Shown here: piece by piece, positions 36,874-46,915 of the stretch | How positions within the stretch are numbered: position 1 is the first letter of the stretch | Layout: the number at the start of each line of letters is the position of its first letter | Assembly (NCBI GenBank): GCA_963751395.1 | Contig: CAVVUC010000004.1 | Span: 1-64,000 of the forward strand | Reading direction: 5' to 3' | From: CAVVUC01 sp963751395 | GTDB taxonomy: Bacteria > Verrucomicrobiota > Verrucomicrobiia > Chthoniobacterales > Chthoniobacteraceae | Length of the DNA: 64,000 nucleotides | Program-made: the position numbers and the translations under genes | Notes under the pieces: generated by a model | Told to the model about the DNA's origin: nothing | The model's input: only the letters and a program-made list of their open reading frames with translations | Database searches by the model: none

Positions 36874-37563
36874 TCAGGGTAAGCGAGGTGGCGCCGCCAC
36901 GGGTAACCGCTCCGTTGAAATCAATATTACCCGCGCCGCTGACAGCCAGGACTTTCGTGCCCGCCGTAGCTGGTAGCCGCCGAGAATTGAGCCGTTGAAG
37001 ATGAACTTGTTGGTCGTGCTCTCGTTGGTGATGTTGTAGGTCGCGGCCGCGCTGTTACCGCCGAGTTGGAGTTTGGCGTTGAAGGTTTCGTTGTTGGCGA
37101 CCGTGCTGGTCATCTGGAGGGTCGTGCTGCCGGCCATGACATACGTCTGGCTGTCCACCGCGCCGGTGCCGATGATGTAGGCGCCCGCCGTGGCGGTATC
37201 GAACGTGATGCTGCCGGCAGTGACGCCGGCGCTGATGGTGGTAATCGAGCTTGTGCTGCTAAAAACCGCGACGTCGCTAGTGCCCGGAGTTCCAGTTCCA
37301 GAAGCGCTAAGCCAGTTTGTGCTCGTCCCCCAGGCCGAAGTGCCAGGATTGGTCTTCCATGTATAATTGGCCGCAAAAGCGGAAGACCCACCGAACCCGA
37401 GCAGGAGCAGCAAAGCGAAGAAAATGCGGAACGCAGAAGGTCGGAATGGGTCGGACTGGGCCGGAGCGTGAGACAGGCTTTCAGCCTGTGGCGTGGAGCC
37501 GGGATACAGACTGGAAGTCTGTGTCACATTCTTACGGCGTGAAGCTGGCGGGGTTGTTTTCAT
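36874..37563 (-). CDS. N-terminal fragment of giant gene 1 with signal peptide
   Basis: 229 codons carrying the signal peptide and the first W-x-x-x-x-N-W module (TNWLSASGTGTPGTSDVAVF). The frame is lost after FIFNGSILGGYQ. The first 30 residues include the translated dispersed repeat. Confidence 0.65.
   Translation of the reverse strand: MKTTPPASRRKNVTQTSSLYPGSTPQAESLSHAPAQSDPFRPSAFRIFFALLLLLGFGGSSAFAANYTWKTNPGTSAWGTSTNWLSASGTGTPGTSDVAVFSSTSSITTISAGVTAGSITFDTATAGAYIIGTGAVDSQTYVMAGSTTLQMTSTVANNETFNAKLQLGGNSAAATYNITNESTTNKFIFNGSILGGYQLRRARKSWLSAARVILISTERLPVAAPPRLP
37468..37527. repeat. Dispersed palindromic repeat (second family), copy 1
   Basis: It begins GTGAGACAGGCTTTCAGCCT and ends GACTGGAAGTCTGTGTCAC. 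It consists of two small hairpins and matches 46618-46675. It lies in frame inside the N-terminus of giant gene 1. Confidence 0.7.
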
Positions 37564-37902
37564 GGGGTGTAATCAGGTTGTTGGCGGAATATTTTTTCTA
37601 CTTGGGGCGGCAGGGCGTTTGGGTTTGCTTCTCTATGGCTGGCCCATGAGTTGCACTTGTCGGCAATTCTTATAAAAAACAGGAATGTCGCATAGACCCC
37701 AAAATTGGGGGGTGGGAGGACGGCAAGGGTTTGTGTGATAATTTTGGATTGCCACGATTTCGGGCGGGCGGGCCCCGGTCTGTGGCAGGCTGTTTGCAAT
37801 CCTCATGAGCTTGGTCGTTATCAGTCTGGTTCAGTTTCCGGGTGCCGCGTATATCCGGGCATTGACGGGTGCGCCGGAACGGCGGAGGCTCGCGCGTTGA
37901 AA
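37564..37902. other. Divergent intergenic region between giant gene 1 and the sensor kinase
   Basis: 339 bp that must contain promoters for both directions. A short palindrome, CCCCAAAATTGGGG, lies near 37699-37712 and could be an operator or hairpin. No gene or clear promoter boxes were seen. Confidence 0.35.
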
Positions 37903-40161
37903 ATGATTTCATTGATTCGACGCTGGCGGATGGTTGTAGCCGGCCACGTTGAGGCCGGCGGGCGGCGTCCCTGCCGGGGTCAGCGTCCCCGGCTACAAGG
38001 GCGTCCCCGGCTACAACGCTGGTGGGTGATGGTCGTGCTGGCGGTTCTGGCGGGCTTTCCGGCGAGAGCGGTGGAGATGATCCCTCTCCGTTCCGTCGAA
38101 GCGACCTTCCAAGGCGGAACGCAGGAGGAATTGAGGGAATGTATCGACGGGGTCAGGTCCGGTCCGCACGGGTGGCGGGTTTTTCCACGGGTCGGCGAAA
38201 AGCAGTCGGCCATTTTTCGAACCGAGTCCCCAGTGAATGCCGACATACTTCAGTTTTCGCTCTTCTTCATTTCCGGGCGAGGCAATAGCGCCATTGCCGA
38301 GTTCGCGATTTCCTCGACCACGGACCCGGAGCCCTCGTTCGGGGGACACTGGGAGCAGATGGAGATCATCAATTTCCGGGCGGAGCCGACGAGGACAATC
38401 CTGTCGCGCACGCAGGAGGGACATTTGCGTGCCAGGGAGGTGCAGCACACCTGGGATGCGTCGTTTGGCGACATCATGTATTTCGTGAATGTCCACACGG
38501 GACACCAGGGAATCACCGGTTTTCGACTGGACGCATTTCCGGTGGTGCATACGCTCCCACCCCCGCCCGGACTGAAGCAAGGGAAGTCGTTTCTTGATCC
38601 GGCGACCCCGGTCCTTTCCTGGGGATACCAAGGGGATTTCATCCTGACGGAGTTTACGGTTACCACATGGGTATCGACCACCAATGTGGCGCTTGGCGCC
38701 CAGGTCAAGGCAACGCATCCCTTGTTTGGCAATATGCGGCCCTCTTATCTCACCGATGGGAAGCCGTCCACGTTCGCCCACCCGAAGGACCCCGCCCTCG
38801 GAGCGGCATTTCATTTCGAGATCGACCTGGGCCGGGTCGTGGAAATGGATCACATCACCCTGCGCGGCCGCAACGACGGTGCTCCCGATACCGAAAAACG
38901 CCTGAGCCGGTTGCTGGTGGAGCTTTTCGACCGTGAACCGGCGGACGGGATGAAGCCGGCATGGAAGGCGCTGGACCGCGCCGACGGTTCGTATTGCAAG
39001 GATGGAATCCGGACATCTTGAAGGCAGCCGACGGTCAGGGAGAATTTCGCGGCCAATACATCCGGCTTTCCAGCGACAACCCGGTGCCACTCTCGCCGCA
39101 GATCGCGGAGGTGGAGGTGTATGAAAAGCGGACGCCGGAACTGGTCTCGCTGCGGGCGGACGGGCGCGAACTTCCGGTGACGGGAACCCTGTCCGTGCCG
39201 TCCGGGTCGGTCTTGCGCTAAAGTTCAAGATCCCGCAGCCCGGCACCCCTCCCGACAAGGTATTATCGCTGGCGTCTGGACGGGCACGACGGCGACTGGC
39301 ATGAGGTTTACGACAGTTTGCAGACCATCGCCTGTCCGGCTCCCGGGAACTACGTCCTGCGCGCCCAAGCCAGACACAGCGACGGCACCTGGGACGCCAG
39401 TGTTTTCTCGATCCCGATGAGCGTGCCTGTGCGGTTCACCAAGACATGGGGTTTCCTCGGGCTGGTGGGCTCCGGCACGCTCCTGACGGGCGGGTTGATC
39501 GCCCTGTTTTTCTCCCGGAAACGCCTTGCAAGGCACAGAGCGCAACAGGCTCTGGCGAATGAACGGGCGAGGATCGCCCGCAACATGCACGACGACGTGG
39601 GCGCCCGCCTGTCGCAGCTCTCGTTTCTTGTGAACGCCGCCTCCGGCGAACCCCCAGAGAAGCGGCAGGAGGGTCTTGAACAAATCTCCCGCACCGCCGG
39701 CGAGGCGCTTGCATCGCTCGACGAAGTCGTCTGGACGGTGAACCCAAAGAACGACACGCTCGAATCCATGGCGCATTACCTCGCGCACTACACCAGCCGC
39801 TACCTCGATCCGCTGGGGATCGCCTGCAACATCGACATGCCCGTCGAATGGCCGGAGGCGCATCTTCGCGGCTCAAATCCGCCATCAAGTGGCGATGGCG
39901 TTCAAAGAGGCGCTGCAAAACGTGGTGAAGCACTCGGGAGCCACCGAAACCCTGCTAAAGCTCAGGCTTGAAAGCGGCCAGCTCATCATTATCCTGACCG
40001 ACAACGGCTGCGGTCTTGCGGAATCGCCCGACGGATTCGAGAAGAACGGCTTGACCAATATGAAAACACGCCTTGCCAGCGTGGGCGGGACTTGCAGCTT
40101 CCAGCGCCGGGCCGAAGGCGGGACGGAAGTGGAGATGCGTCTTGCCCTGCCCCGCCGCTGA
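37903..40161 (+). CDS. Sensor histidine kinase with discoidin-like sensor domains, frameshifted
   Basis: From ATG 37903: a signal region interrupted by an in-frame dispersed repeat, then a F5/8-type-C-like domain, a second one (GAAFHFEIDLGRVVEMDHIT), a Y_Y_Y-like beta domain and a membrane segment (FLGLVGSGTLLTGGLIALFF). The HisKA_3 dimerisation domain follows with ERARIARNMHDDVGARLSQL (phospho-His in M-H-D-D), then the HATPase domain with N-box FKEALQNVVKHSG and G boxes DNGCGL and GLTNMKTRL. The frame shifts near 39005, 39216, 39257 and 39870; domains are complete when joined, total about 750 residues. It probably senses extracellular glycan and phosphorylates the regulator encoded 13 bp downstream. 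Confidence 0.8.
37935..38016. repeat. Dispersed palindromic repeat inserted in the kinase signal-peptide region
   Basis: An 82-bp element running TTGTAGCCGGCCACGTTG ... CGTCCCCGGCTACAA with inverted ends, same family as 22593-22641. It is read in frame without stop as VAGHVEAGGRRPCRGQRPRL, and the hydrophobic core VMVVLAVLAGFPARA begins just after it. Similar bases (CGCTGG) flank both sides. Confidence 0.75.
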
Positions 40162-40174
40162 TTTTTAACACACC

Positions 40175-40806
40175 ATGAACACCATCCGAGCCGTCATCAT
40201 CGAGGACGACGCCCCTTTCGCAGGAGCGTTTCAAAGTTACTTTTCCCGTCCCGACTCCCCGATCCAGTGCGTCGCCGTATATCCCGACGCCGAAACCGCG
40301 CTCGCGAAAATCCCATACGACCCACCCATCGTGGCCATCGTGGATCTCAATTTGCCAAAGATCAGCGGCATCGAGTGCATCCAGCGGCTCAAGACCTCCT
40401 GCCCCGAACTGCTTTGTCTGGTGCTGACCGCATTCGACGAGGACAAGCTGGTGTTCGACGCCCTCAAAGCCGGAGCAAGCGGCTACCTGCTCAAGCGCGC
40501 CAAGCCCGACGAGATTGCAGAAGCGATCCTGGAAATGCATTCGGGCGGCGCGCCAATGTCGGCAAACATTGCGCGGCGGGTTGTCGCTTACTTCCACGGC
40601 ATGCACCCAGCCCCGGAGAGTCCATGCTGACCAAACGGGAGCGGCAGGTGATCGAGCTGCTTGCAACCGGCATGGCCTACAAGGAAATCGCCACCCGGCT
40701 GGACCTTACCTTTGAAACCCTGCGCAGCTACGTGAAGATAATCTACGGAAAGCTCCACGCCCATTCCCGCCACGAGGCAATCATGAAATACCGCGGAGAA
40801 AAGTAG
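40175..40806 (+). CDS. NarL/FixJ-type response regulator, one frameshift
   Basis: The receiver domain runs from ATG 40175 (IRAVIIEDDAPF), with the phosphorylated Asp in AIVDLNLPKISGIE and the LTAF and GYLLK signatures. Near 40618 the frame changes by one base. The C-terminal LuxR-type helix-turn-helix then reads LTKRERQVIELLATGMAYKE and continues to TLRSYVKIIYGKL. The repaired protein is about 210 residues, the normal size. It pairs with the kinase upstream. Its targets may be the giant secreted-enzyme genes on either side (inference). Confidence 0.83.
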
Positions 40807-40842
40807 AGGCGGCAACGCGGTCGCAAACCTGCCGCTGTGACC

Positions 40843-41110
40843 AGGGCAAACGCATCTAAATAGTTGCCGTGATTGCGAGACCGGGCGGAGTTTCTTTTGC
40901 GCTGAAGGCGCAACCTATCTCAGCCCAGGGCAACGCCCTGGGGACGCCATCATCGAACGAACAGCCCTGAAAGGGCGCAATAGCCGGACTGGCACGCAAT
41001 GTTTCGCCCTTGCAGGGCTGGAAATTTATTCGATCGAAACCCAGGGCGTTGCCCTGGGCTGGGATATTTTGCACCTTTGGTGCTCTTCATGATTTAGATG
41101 CGTTTGCCCT
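40843..41110. mobile_element. 268-bp MITE with perfect 19-bp terminal inverted repeats and 12-bp target duplication
   Basis: The ends are AGGGCAAACGCATCTAAAT (40843-40861) and its exact complement (41092-41110). Both sides carry GCCGCTGTGACC (40831-40842 and 41111-41122), a 12-bp target site duplication. The interior has a large inverted structure with CAGCCCAGGGCAACGCCC on one side and GGGCGTTGCCCTGGGCTG on the other. There is no coding capacity. It lies between the response regulator and the convergent GH43 gene. A fragment is found at 20205-20238. Confidence 0.9.
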
Positions 41111-41128
41111 GCCGCTGTGACCGTGGTT

Positions 41129-42180
41129 TCACGGTGCCGTTGCTGGCGGACGTGCCGTGGGATTCGTCAACCATCCGACAGCTTCGCGCGGCGCGAGAAA
41201 GAGCGTGCCGTGCTGGGCAGGATGCGGAAACGTTGCCTCCTTGATGTGCGTCCACGTTTTCAGGTCCGGCGAGGTGGCGAGCTGCACGCCGCCGCCGGCA
41301 GGTTCATCCCAGGCCAGCAGCCAGCGGCCCTGGTAATGCAGGAGCGACGGGCCTTCCGCCATGGACTTGCGCGGTTCGGGGTTGCTGAACATCGGCGAAT
41401 GATTGCCGGCAATCGGTCCTTCCAGCGGCGAGAAATCCAGATGATCCATGTCCAGCCCGGTAAAGGTGAGCCAGAGGTTGCGGCCCGGCATGGTCTTCAG
41501 CGTCTCGTCGCGCGAACACTTGATCACCATCACCCAGCGCTGGTTCGCCTCGTCCCGGCGCATCACCGCGTCAATGCAGGCGAAGCCCCGGTCAAAGAAC
41601 AGCTTCGCGTCGGTGAAGGTGCGGAAGTCCTTCGTGCGGGTGATGAACATCCGGTTGTCATATTGGGAGCCGCTTTTGCCGTTGTTGTTGCTGTTGTCGT
41701 CATCGTTCCGCTCGCGCGGCGTCGTGCTGGCGAAGAGAATGAAATAATCCTGCTTCAGCGGGTCCCAATGAATTTCCGGCGCCCAGATGTTGTCCGGTTG
41801 ATCGTCCGCCGGCAGGCTCTCGGGGAACGGTTTGACCTGCCTTGGCTCGGACCACTTCACGAGGTCGTCGGACTCGGCATAGCCGAAAATCCGCCCTTTC
41901 CACTGCGTCGTCCAGACCATGCGAAACTTGCCGTCGTGGTAAAGAATGGAGGCGTCACGGGTCAGGTTCTGTCCCGGCCATGCGGCGGGGTGAAGATGGC
42001 TTTGTCGTCATTGAGCGCGACGAAATTCACGCCATTCGTGCTGGTGGCGAGGTGAACGCCGTCCTGGCCGTTGTTGCGGAAGTAGGTGAACAACAAAACT
42101 TCATCGCTGTTCGATTGGGCGGCGACCGGCGACACTGGAACAAGCAGGCAGGATGTGAGCAGGGCGGCGAGTGTTTTCAT
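41129..42180 (-). CDS. Secreted glycoside hydrolase family 43-like enzyme, one frameshift
   Basis: From ATG 42180 the signal peptide is LAALLTSCLLVPVSPVAAQ. The frame shifts near 41988, then continues NLTRDASILYHDGKFRMVW. Candidate GH43 catalytic residues are the base Asp in TRDAS, the Asp in CIDAVMRRDE and the acid Glu in MAEGPSLLHYQGRW. WAPEIHWDP is also typical of the five-bladed propeller. About 350 residues. It probably cleaves arabinan or xylan side chains. It lies 136 bp downstream of giant gene 3 on the same strand. Confidence 0.8.
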
Positions 42181-42316
42181 TTCGTGAATACGGCGAAATC
42201 GGACGGTGACCGGCATTCTTGAGATTGGATTTTTGGGCCGTCAACGATTTTCCGAATGCAGATTCCGACCGCTTCCGGACGGATCGAATACTCCGTCTGG
42301 AATCGGTTTCACTTGC

Positions 42317-45300
42317 TCACGGCTTTGTGACCTTAAGGCGGACGAAGCGCTTCGGGCCGCTTCCGGCGGGAACGGTGGCTTTCCAAATCTGGATCGTGCC
42401 ATCGTCGGAACCCGGAACCATCGCCTGTGTAACGCCGAGGGTGCTCCAGTCGTTGCCAAGCGTTTCACTCCACTCGACGGAGAAGTCAGCCATCGCTCAT
42501 CGCAGCGATGGCGCGGGTGTAGGTGAATTCAAGGCTCGCGCCGCCTTTAACAAGCGTGCCGGGTTTCGTCGTCGCTGCATTCGGATTCTGGCCCGTGGCG
42601 AACTCGTAGAAGTTCGTTTTCCCGTCCTTGTTCGGATCGGCGGTGCCGGCGGCTGTGCCGGTGTTCAAGATGGTGTTGAACCACGCGTATCGCCACGCTT
42701 CCTCCGAGGTGACGATGGTGAGCATGACGTTGTTGCCGTCGCCGCCGCGTGTAGCTGATCTGCCAGTTGTAACCGCTCGCAGCAAACACGCTGGCGTTCA
42801 TTTTTCCTGCGAATGAACCGCTGACCGCACCGGCGCTGGTCTTGTTGATGATGGTGTAGATTGTGCCAGCGCCGAGTCCCGGTGACGCGATCACATCAAG
42901 GTTGCCCCGAGCGTGACGCCGCTGGCGGCGGTCAGCGTGTCGCCGGGACTCGACTTCGAACTGCCCGCTGCTGTTAATCGTCACAGCCGCCGTGGTTCTC
43001 GGCGTGCCTTTGGGAGAGAACGTCCCGCCGTTCACCGTGACCGGGCTGGCGATTGTGCCGGAAAGGACGAGCCGCCCCGCGCTGACCGTAGTGGCAGTGC
43101 TGTAGCTGCTGCTGCCCGAAAGCGTCCATGTTCCATTGCCCGTTTTGGTGACGGAAGATGCCATGCCGATCGCGCCGCTGATCTCCCCGTCTCCGTCGCC
43201 CTGAAGGTTGAGCGCGCTGGCGGTGTTGCCGATGCCGCTTCGGATCGTGAGCTTGCCGGCCGTCGAGAGGAAAGTGAGCGAGCCGTTCCGTGTAATGGAG
43301 CCACTGAGGGTGTTGTTGCCGCTGACGTTTTCAACGGTCACCCCGGTCGAACCGGTGCCGAGGGTGAAGTTCTCCGCGATGTCCAGGTTGACGCCTTCAA
43401 TCTGGAGCCTCGCGCCGGTATTGACCGTGGTGCCCGCCACAGTGCTGCCGAGGGCGCTGTTGTGTTCGACTTTCAGCGCGCCGCCGCTGACCAGCGTGGT
43501 GCCGGTGTAAATGTTGGAGCCGCTGAGCGCCCAGGTGCCCGCGTCCTTCTTCTCGACCGTAACGACAAATGCGCCGGTTTCAAAAATGATGCCGCCGATC
43601 CGGTTGGCACCGGTGGAAGTGCCGCCGAGTTTGAGCGTGCGGCTGGCGGAGGGTGCTGTGATGTTGCCAGCGAGATTCAGCGTGCCGCCGTCGCTGGCGA
43701 TGAGGGTGCTGCCGGCGCCGATGGCCAGGCTCAGCGGACCGGCGATGACATTGTCGCCGCTGACATTGCGGATGCGTCCGGGGGCGGGTTCACCGCTGGT
43801 TTCGAACGACATCGTGGAAGGAAGCACGATCGCCGTGCCGTCGAGTTCCAGGGTGCCGTATCCCGTGGTCATGTTGACTGACTTCGTTCCGGTTCCCAGA
43901 GCTGCCGTGTTGCCGATGTTCAGGATGCCCGAGCCAATCTGGATGTCGCCGGTGAAGCTGTTTGCCGCATGCAGTTCCACGCTCCCCAAGTTGTAAGGGC
44001 AGTTCACTTCCAGGCTTCCGGTGCCGCTGACAACACTGTCCACAGTCACGATGCCAGTCCGGTCGAAGCGGAGCGTGCCGTTGTTGACGATGTTGGCGGG
44101 GCCGAGGGAGCCGGTCGCGCCATCATTCCCAATCTGCAGCGTGCCGGCAGCAATGGTGGTGGTGCCGGTGTAGGTGCAGTCTCCGGCGAGGATGAGCTTG
44201 CCGGGGCCGGACTTTACGAAGTTGTAGTTGTTGTCATTGGCGGTGCCGCCGCCGAGGATGCCGTTGAAGAGGTGGGTATCGGTGGCGTTGGCGATGTTGA
44301 CGGTGAAGGTGGTGGCGGCGGCGTTGCTGTTGATGACGCGGTTGGAGGTGCCGGTGCCACTGGTGAGCAGTCCGCCGACTTCCTGGCTGCGCGAGTTCAT
44401 CTGGAAGGTGCCGCTGTTTGTGCCGGCGCCGAGGATCAGGCTGGTGGTGATGGGCAGGCGGTTGTTGCCGGCACCGTTTTGGAGGATTCCCTGGAGGACT
44501 CGGGTGTCGCCCTGATAGCGGTTGGCGGCGCGGACTTGCAGGGTGGAGGGGCCGGATTTGGTGAGCCCGGCGGAACCGGCGATGATTGACGTGATGGTGG
44601 TGAAATTCGCGCCGTGGTCCGCGTTGATGACGGGATTTTGGCCGTTGAGAATGATCGGGCCGCCGGTGAACGTGTAGGGCGTGGTGTTGACGGTGATCGA
44701 GCGGGCGGCGACGCCTGCTGTGGCGACGGTGACGGTGCCTGCGGTGCCGGCGAAGACGGCGTTGTCATCGGTGCCGCCGGTGGTGGGCCAGACTTCGTTG
44801 GTCGCGCCGTTCCACCAGTTGGAGGTGGTGTTGGAGTTCCAGTTTCCGATTCCACCTTGTGCGCCGGCGGTCCCTGTGTCGGAGCCATCCCAAGTGAGCG
44901 TGCGCGGAACGACGGCGGGTGGTGTAAGGCGGCGGGCGAGCTGGGCGTCGTAGAGATTGGCGGGCGTGAGGCTGGCGGGGGCGATGGCCTCGATCCATGG
45001 GAGGGCCGGGCTTTTCGAGGTGGCGAGCGTGGTGTTGAAGCCGATGAAATTCGGCTGCGGCCACAGCCCGCGGGTGGGCGACGGGTTCGGCAGGGTGGTG
45101 ACGGGATCGGTGGAGGAAATATTCCACAGTGTTTCGCGCGCGGCGGATTCCGGTTGGCGGCTGCCGCTGCTGGCGAAGTGCCGGGTGCCGGCACCGCAGT
45201 TGATCTGCGTGTAGAGGTTCTCGTGGGGCAGGTAGGTGTGGTGGTCGAAATTCAGGTCCACGCCGGAGCCCTTCATATACACGGAACCGGCGGCGTCCTC

Positions 45301-46452
45301 GACGGTGGTGTCGTGATAGAAACGGGTCGGGACGCTGAAGTTCGAAACCATGCAGTCATCACTGCGGCGGAGTTGGATGCCATGATGACCGGTAAAGTAG
45401 TCGCCGCTGACGTAGCGGCGGTTGGCGGCGTCTGCGGTGAGGGAAACATTGTCCACCGTGCTGAACAGCGAGCGCTCGATGAGGATGCCGCTTTCACAGT
45501 TGTGGACGGTGACGTTGCGGATCCAGGAGTTCGAGACGCCATCCATCCAGATGCCGTTGAAGCCGTCTTCATTGAAATGCCCCTGATACTGGCGGACTGG
45601 AAATTCCATCTTGAAACCTTCCAGGCCGACTTCTTCGAGCTGGCCGGAAAACGAGCGAATCTCCGGCGTCCACTGGGTTTTCACATCGTAACGAAGCGGG
45701 CGTTCCAGCGTGATTTCATTGCCGGAAATGGCGGCGATTTTCGATGGGAAGCGCACCAGTTGGCGGCCGACGAGTGTGGGATGGGCGTCGAGTTGGTCGG
45801 CGTGGATGTGGCGGCCGAGCGAACCGTCCGGATCGGTCATCGCCAGCCGGATGGTCTGGCCCACTGAAAGACCGGCGGTTGAGGAAACGGTGAGCACGTT
45901 GGCACCGCGGTCGGCATTGGCGGTGACGTCGGCGACCTTGGTGGTGGTTTCCGCGCCTTCCACCCAGATGAGTCCGCCGCCCCACGACCAGCTCTCGAGT
46001 CCGGCGGTGCCCGGCGGCGGGCCTAATAGCTCGGTGAGGTGTTTGGTGAAGACCAGCGTGGTGGAAGCCGCGCCCGCGCCGCGGAGGACGAGGTTGCTTT
46101 TCCGGATGTAGAGGACGCGGGTGATCTTGTAGCGGCCGGCGGGGATGAGAACGGCACCGTTGTTGGCGGCGGCGATTGCGTTTTCGAAAGCGGTGGTGTC
46201 ATCGGTGGTGCCGTTTCCCACGGCTCCGTAGTTCATCACGTTGGCAACGACGGCGGGGGTCGGGATGGCGGTCGCGCCGGACCGGTAGCCGGCAAAGGAG
46301 AAATCCGGCAGTCGGCTCGGCGGGTTCCAAAGTTCACCCTGGGTGCCCCACAGCTCGCTGGTCTCCGCGACAGCATTAAAAGTAATGCCTGCGATCAGAG
46401 CGATTAGAAGGCGCTGAATCGAATTCTTGAAGTTGAGGGGCACAATATTCAT
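42317..46452 (-). CDS. Pectate-lyase-like beta-helix protein with PATR stalk (giant gene 3)
   Basis: From ATG 46452: signal peptide QRLLIALIAGITFNAVAE. Residues about 40-515 are a right-handed beta-helix of the pectate_lyase_3 type, starting NVMNYGAVGNGTTDDTTAF and VLIPAGRYKI. A W-x-x-x-x-N-W head module and PATR repeats follow to about residue 1180. The shared C-terminal domain has DPNKDGKTNFYEFATGQNPN and ends GSGPKRFVRLKVTKP at TGA 42317. The last 600 bp need about three frame corrections. An upstream ATG at 46593 gives a long leader before the signal peptide and is rejected. Likely a surface-attached polysaccharide lyase or glycan-binding protein. Confidence 0.78.
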
Positions 46453-46725
46453 TTGGATTTTCCGGGAGGAACCGGCGGCTTCGCCATGGTGTGATCGCGA
46501 GCCGGACCGATCGCTTAGCATCGCCTGCCCGCGCCAACCGGATGAGATGGTCGGGTCATTCCTGTTTTCCCGCAACTGGCAGGCCATCATCATTTTGGCG
46601 GATGCGCATGCTCAGAGTGGCACGGGCTTTCAGCCTGTGGCGAACCGGGATCACAGGTTGAAAAACCTGTGTCACTTTCGCGGCGACCGCCATCTCTTTC
46701 CCGCCACATCGCTGTGCGAATCGGC
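46453..46725. other. Intergenic region with dispersed repeat between giant genes 4 and 3
   Basis: It contains the repeat at 46618-46675 and no recognisable gene. It is wide enough for a promoter of giant gene 3; none is clear. Confidence 0.4.
46618..46675. repeat. Dispersed palindromic repeat (second family), copy 2
   Basis: It has GGGCTTTCAGCCTGTGGCG and ends AACCTGTGTCAC, matching the layout of 37468-37527: two short hairpins joined by an ACCGGGAT-like linker. Confidence 0.65.
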
Positions 46726-46915
46726 TCACGGATTTTCCCGCGCCAGGGTGACGGCCATCAAGCCGATGACGAGTTCGTTGCTCAGCGTGCGGAGGGTGAG
46801 GGACTTCAATTCCTTCGCCGGGTTCAATGGCAAATCCAGCACCGTGGCGGCACCGCCGGGAATCGCACCCTGCCGGTCTTTACATCCAAGGTGGGGACAT
46901 CTCCATGCGGGTCGG
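46726..46915 (-). pseudogene. Remnant C-terminus of a secreted glycan-active protein
   Basis: Read on the minus strand, the sequence gives GGAATVLDLPLNPAKELKSL, then TLRTLSNELVIGLMAVTLAR and a TGA at 46726-46728. This resembles the C-terminal beta-sandwich end of secreted carbohydrate-active proteins of this phylum. No matching upstream coding region is present, since giant gene 4 ends at 46916. It is either a truncated relic or the real continuation of a rearranged gene. Confidence 0.4.

Larger units (their letters stand above)
27243..37563 (-). pseudogene. Giant PATR-repeat protein with PEP-CTERM signal, heavily frameshifted (giant gene 1)
   Basis: About 10.3 kb, enough for about 3,400 residues. 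The signal peptide is FRIFFALLLLLGFGGSSAFA, preceded in frame by 18-20 residues from a dispersed repeat (37468-37527), so the true start may lie after it. The first module reads YTWKTNPGTSAWGTSTNW. The body is PATR repeats scattered over more than 15 frame changes. The end, read in the appropriate frame, is IPEPATIIGALAFLGLIVL followed by RERRRF and a TAA at 27243-27245: a PEP-CTERM signal. It contains an internal duplication (see the repeat entries at 31440 and 34215). It is divergent from the sensor kinase gene. Likely an exported surface protein, broken as sequenced. Confidence 0.72.

Noticed and set aside
22919..37563. CRISPR-like or satellite array suggested by recurring short motifs
   Set aside because: The periodicity is at protein level (beta-strand repeats) with irregular spacing and variable DNA, not identical repeats with unique spacers.
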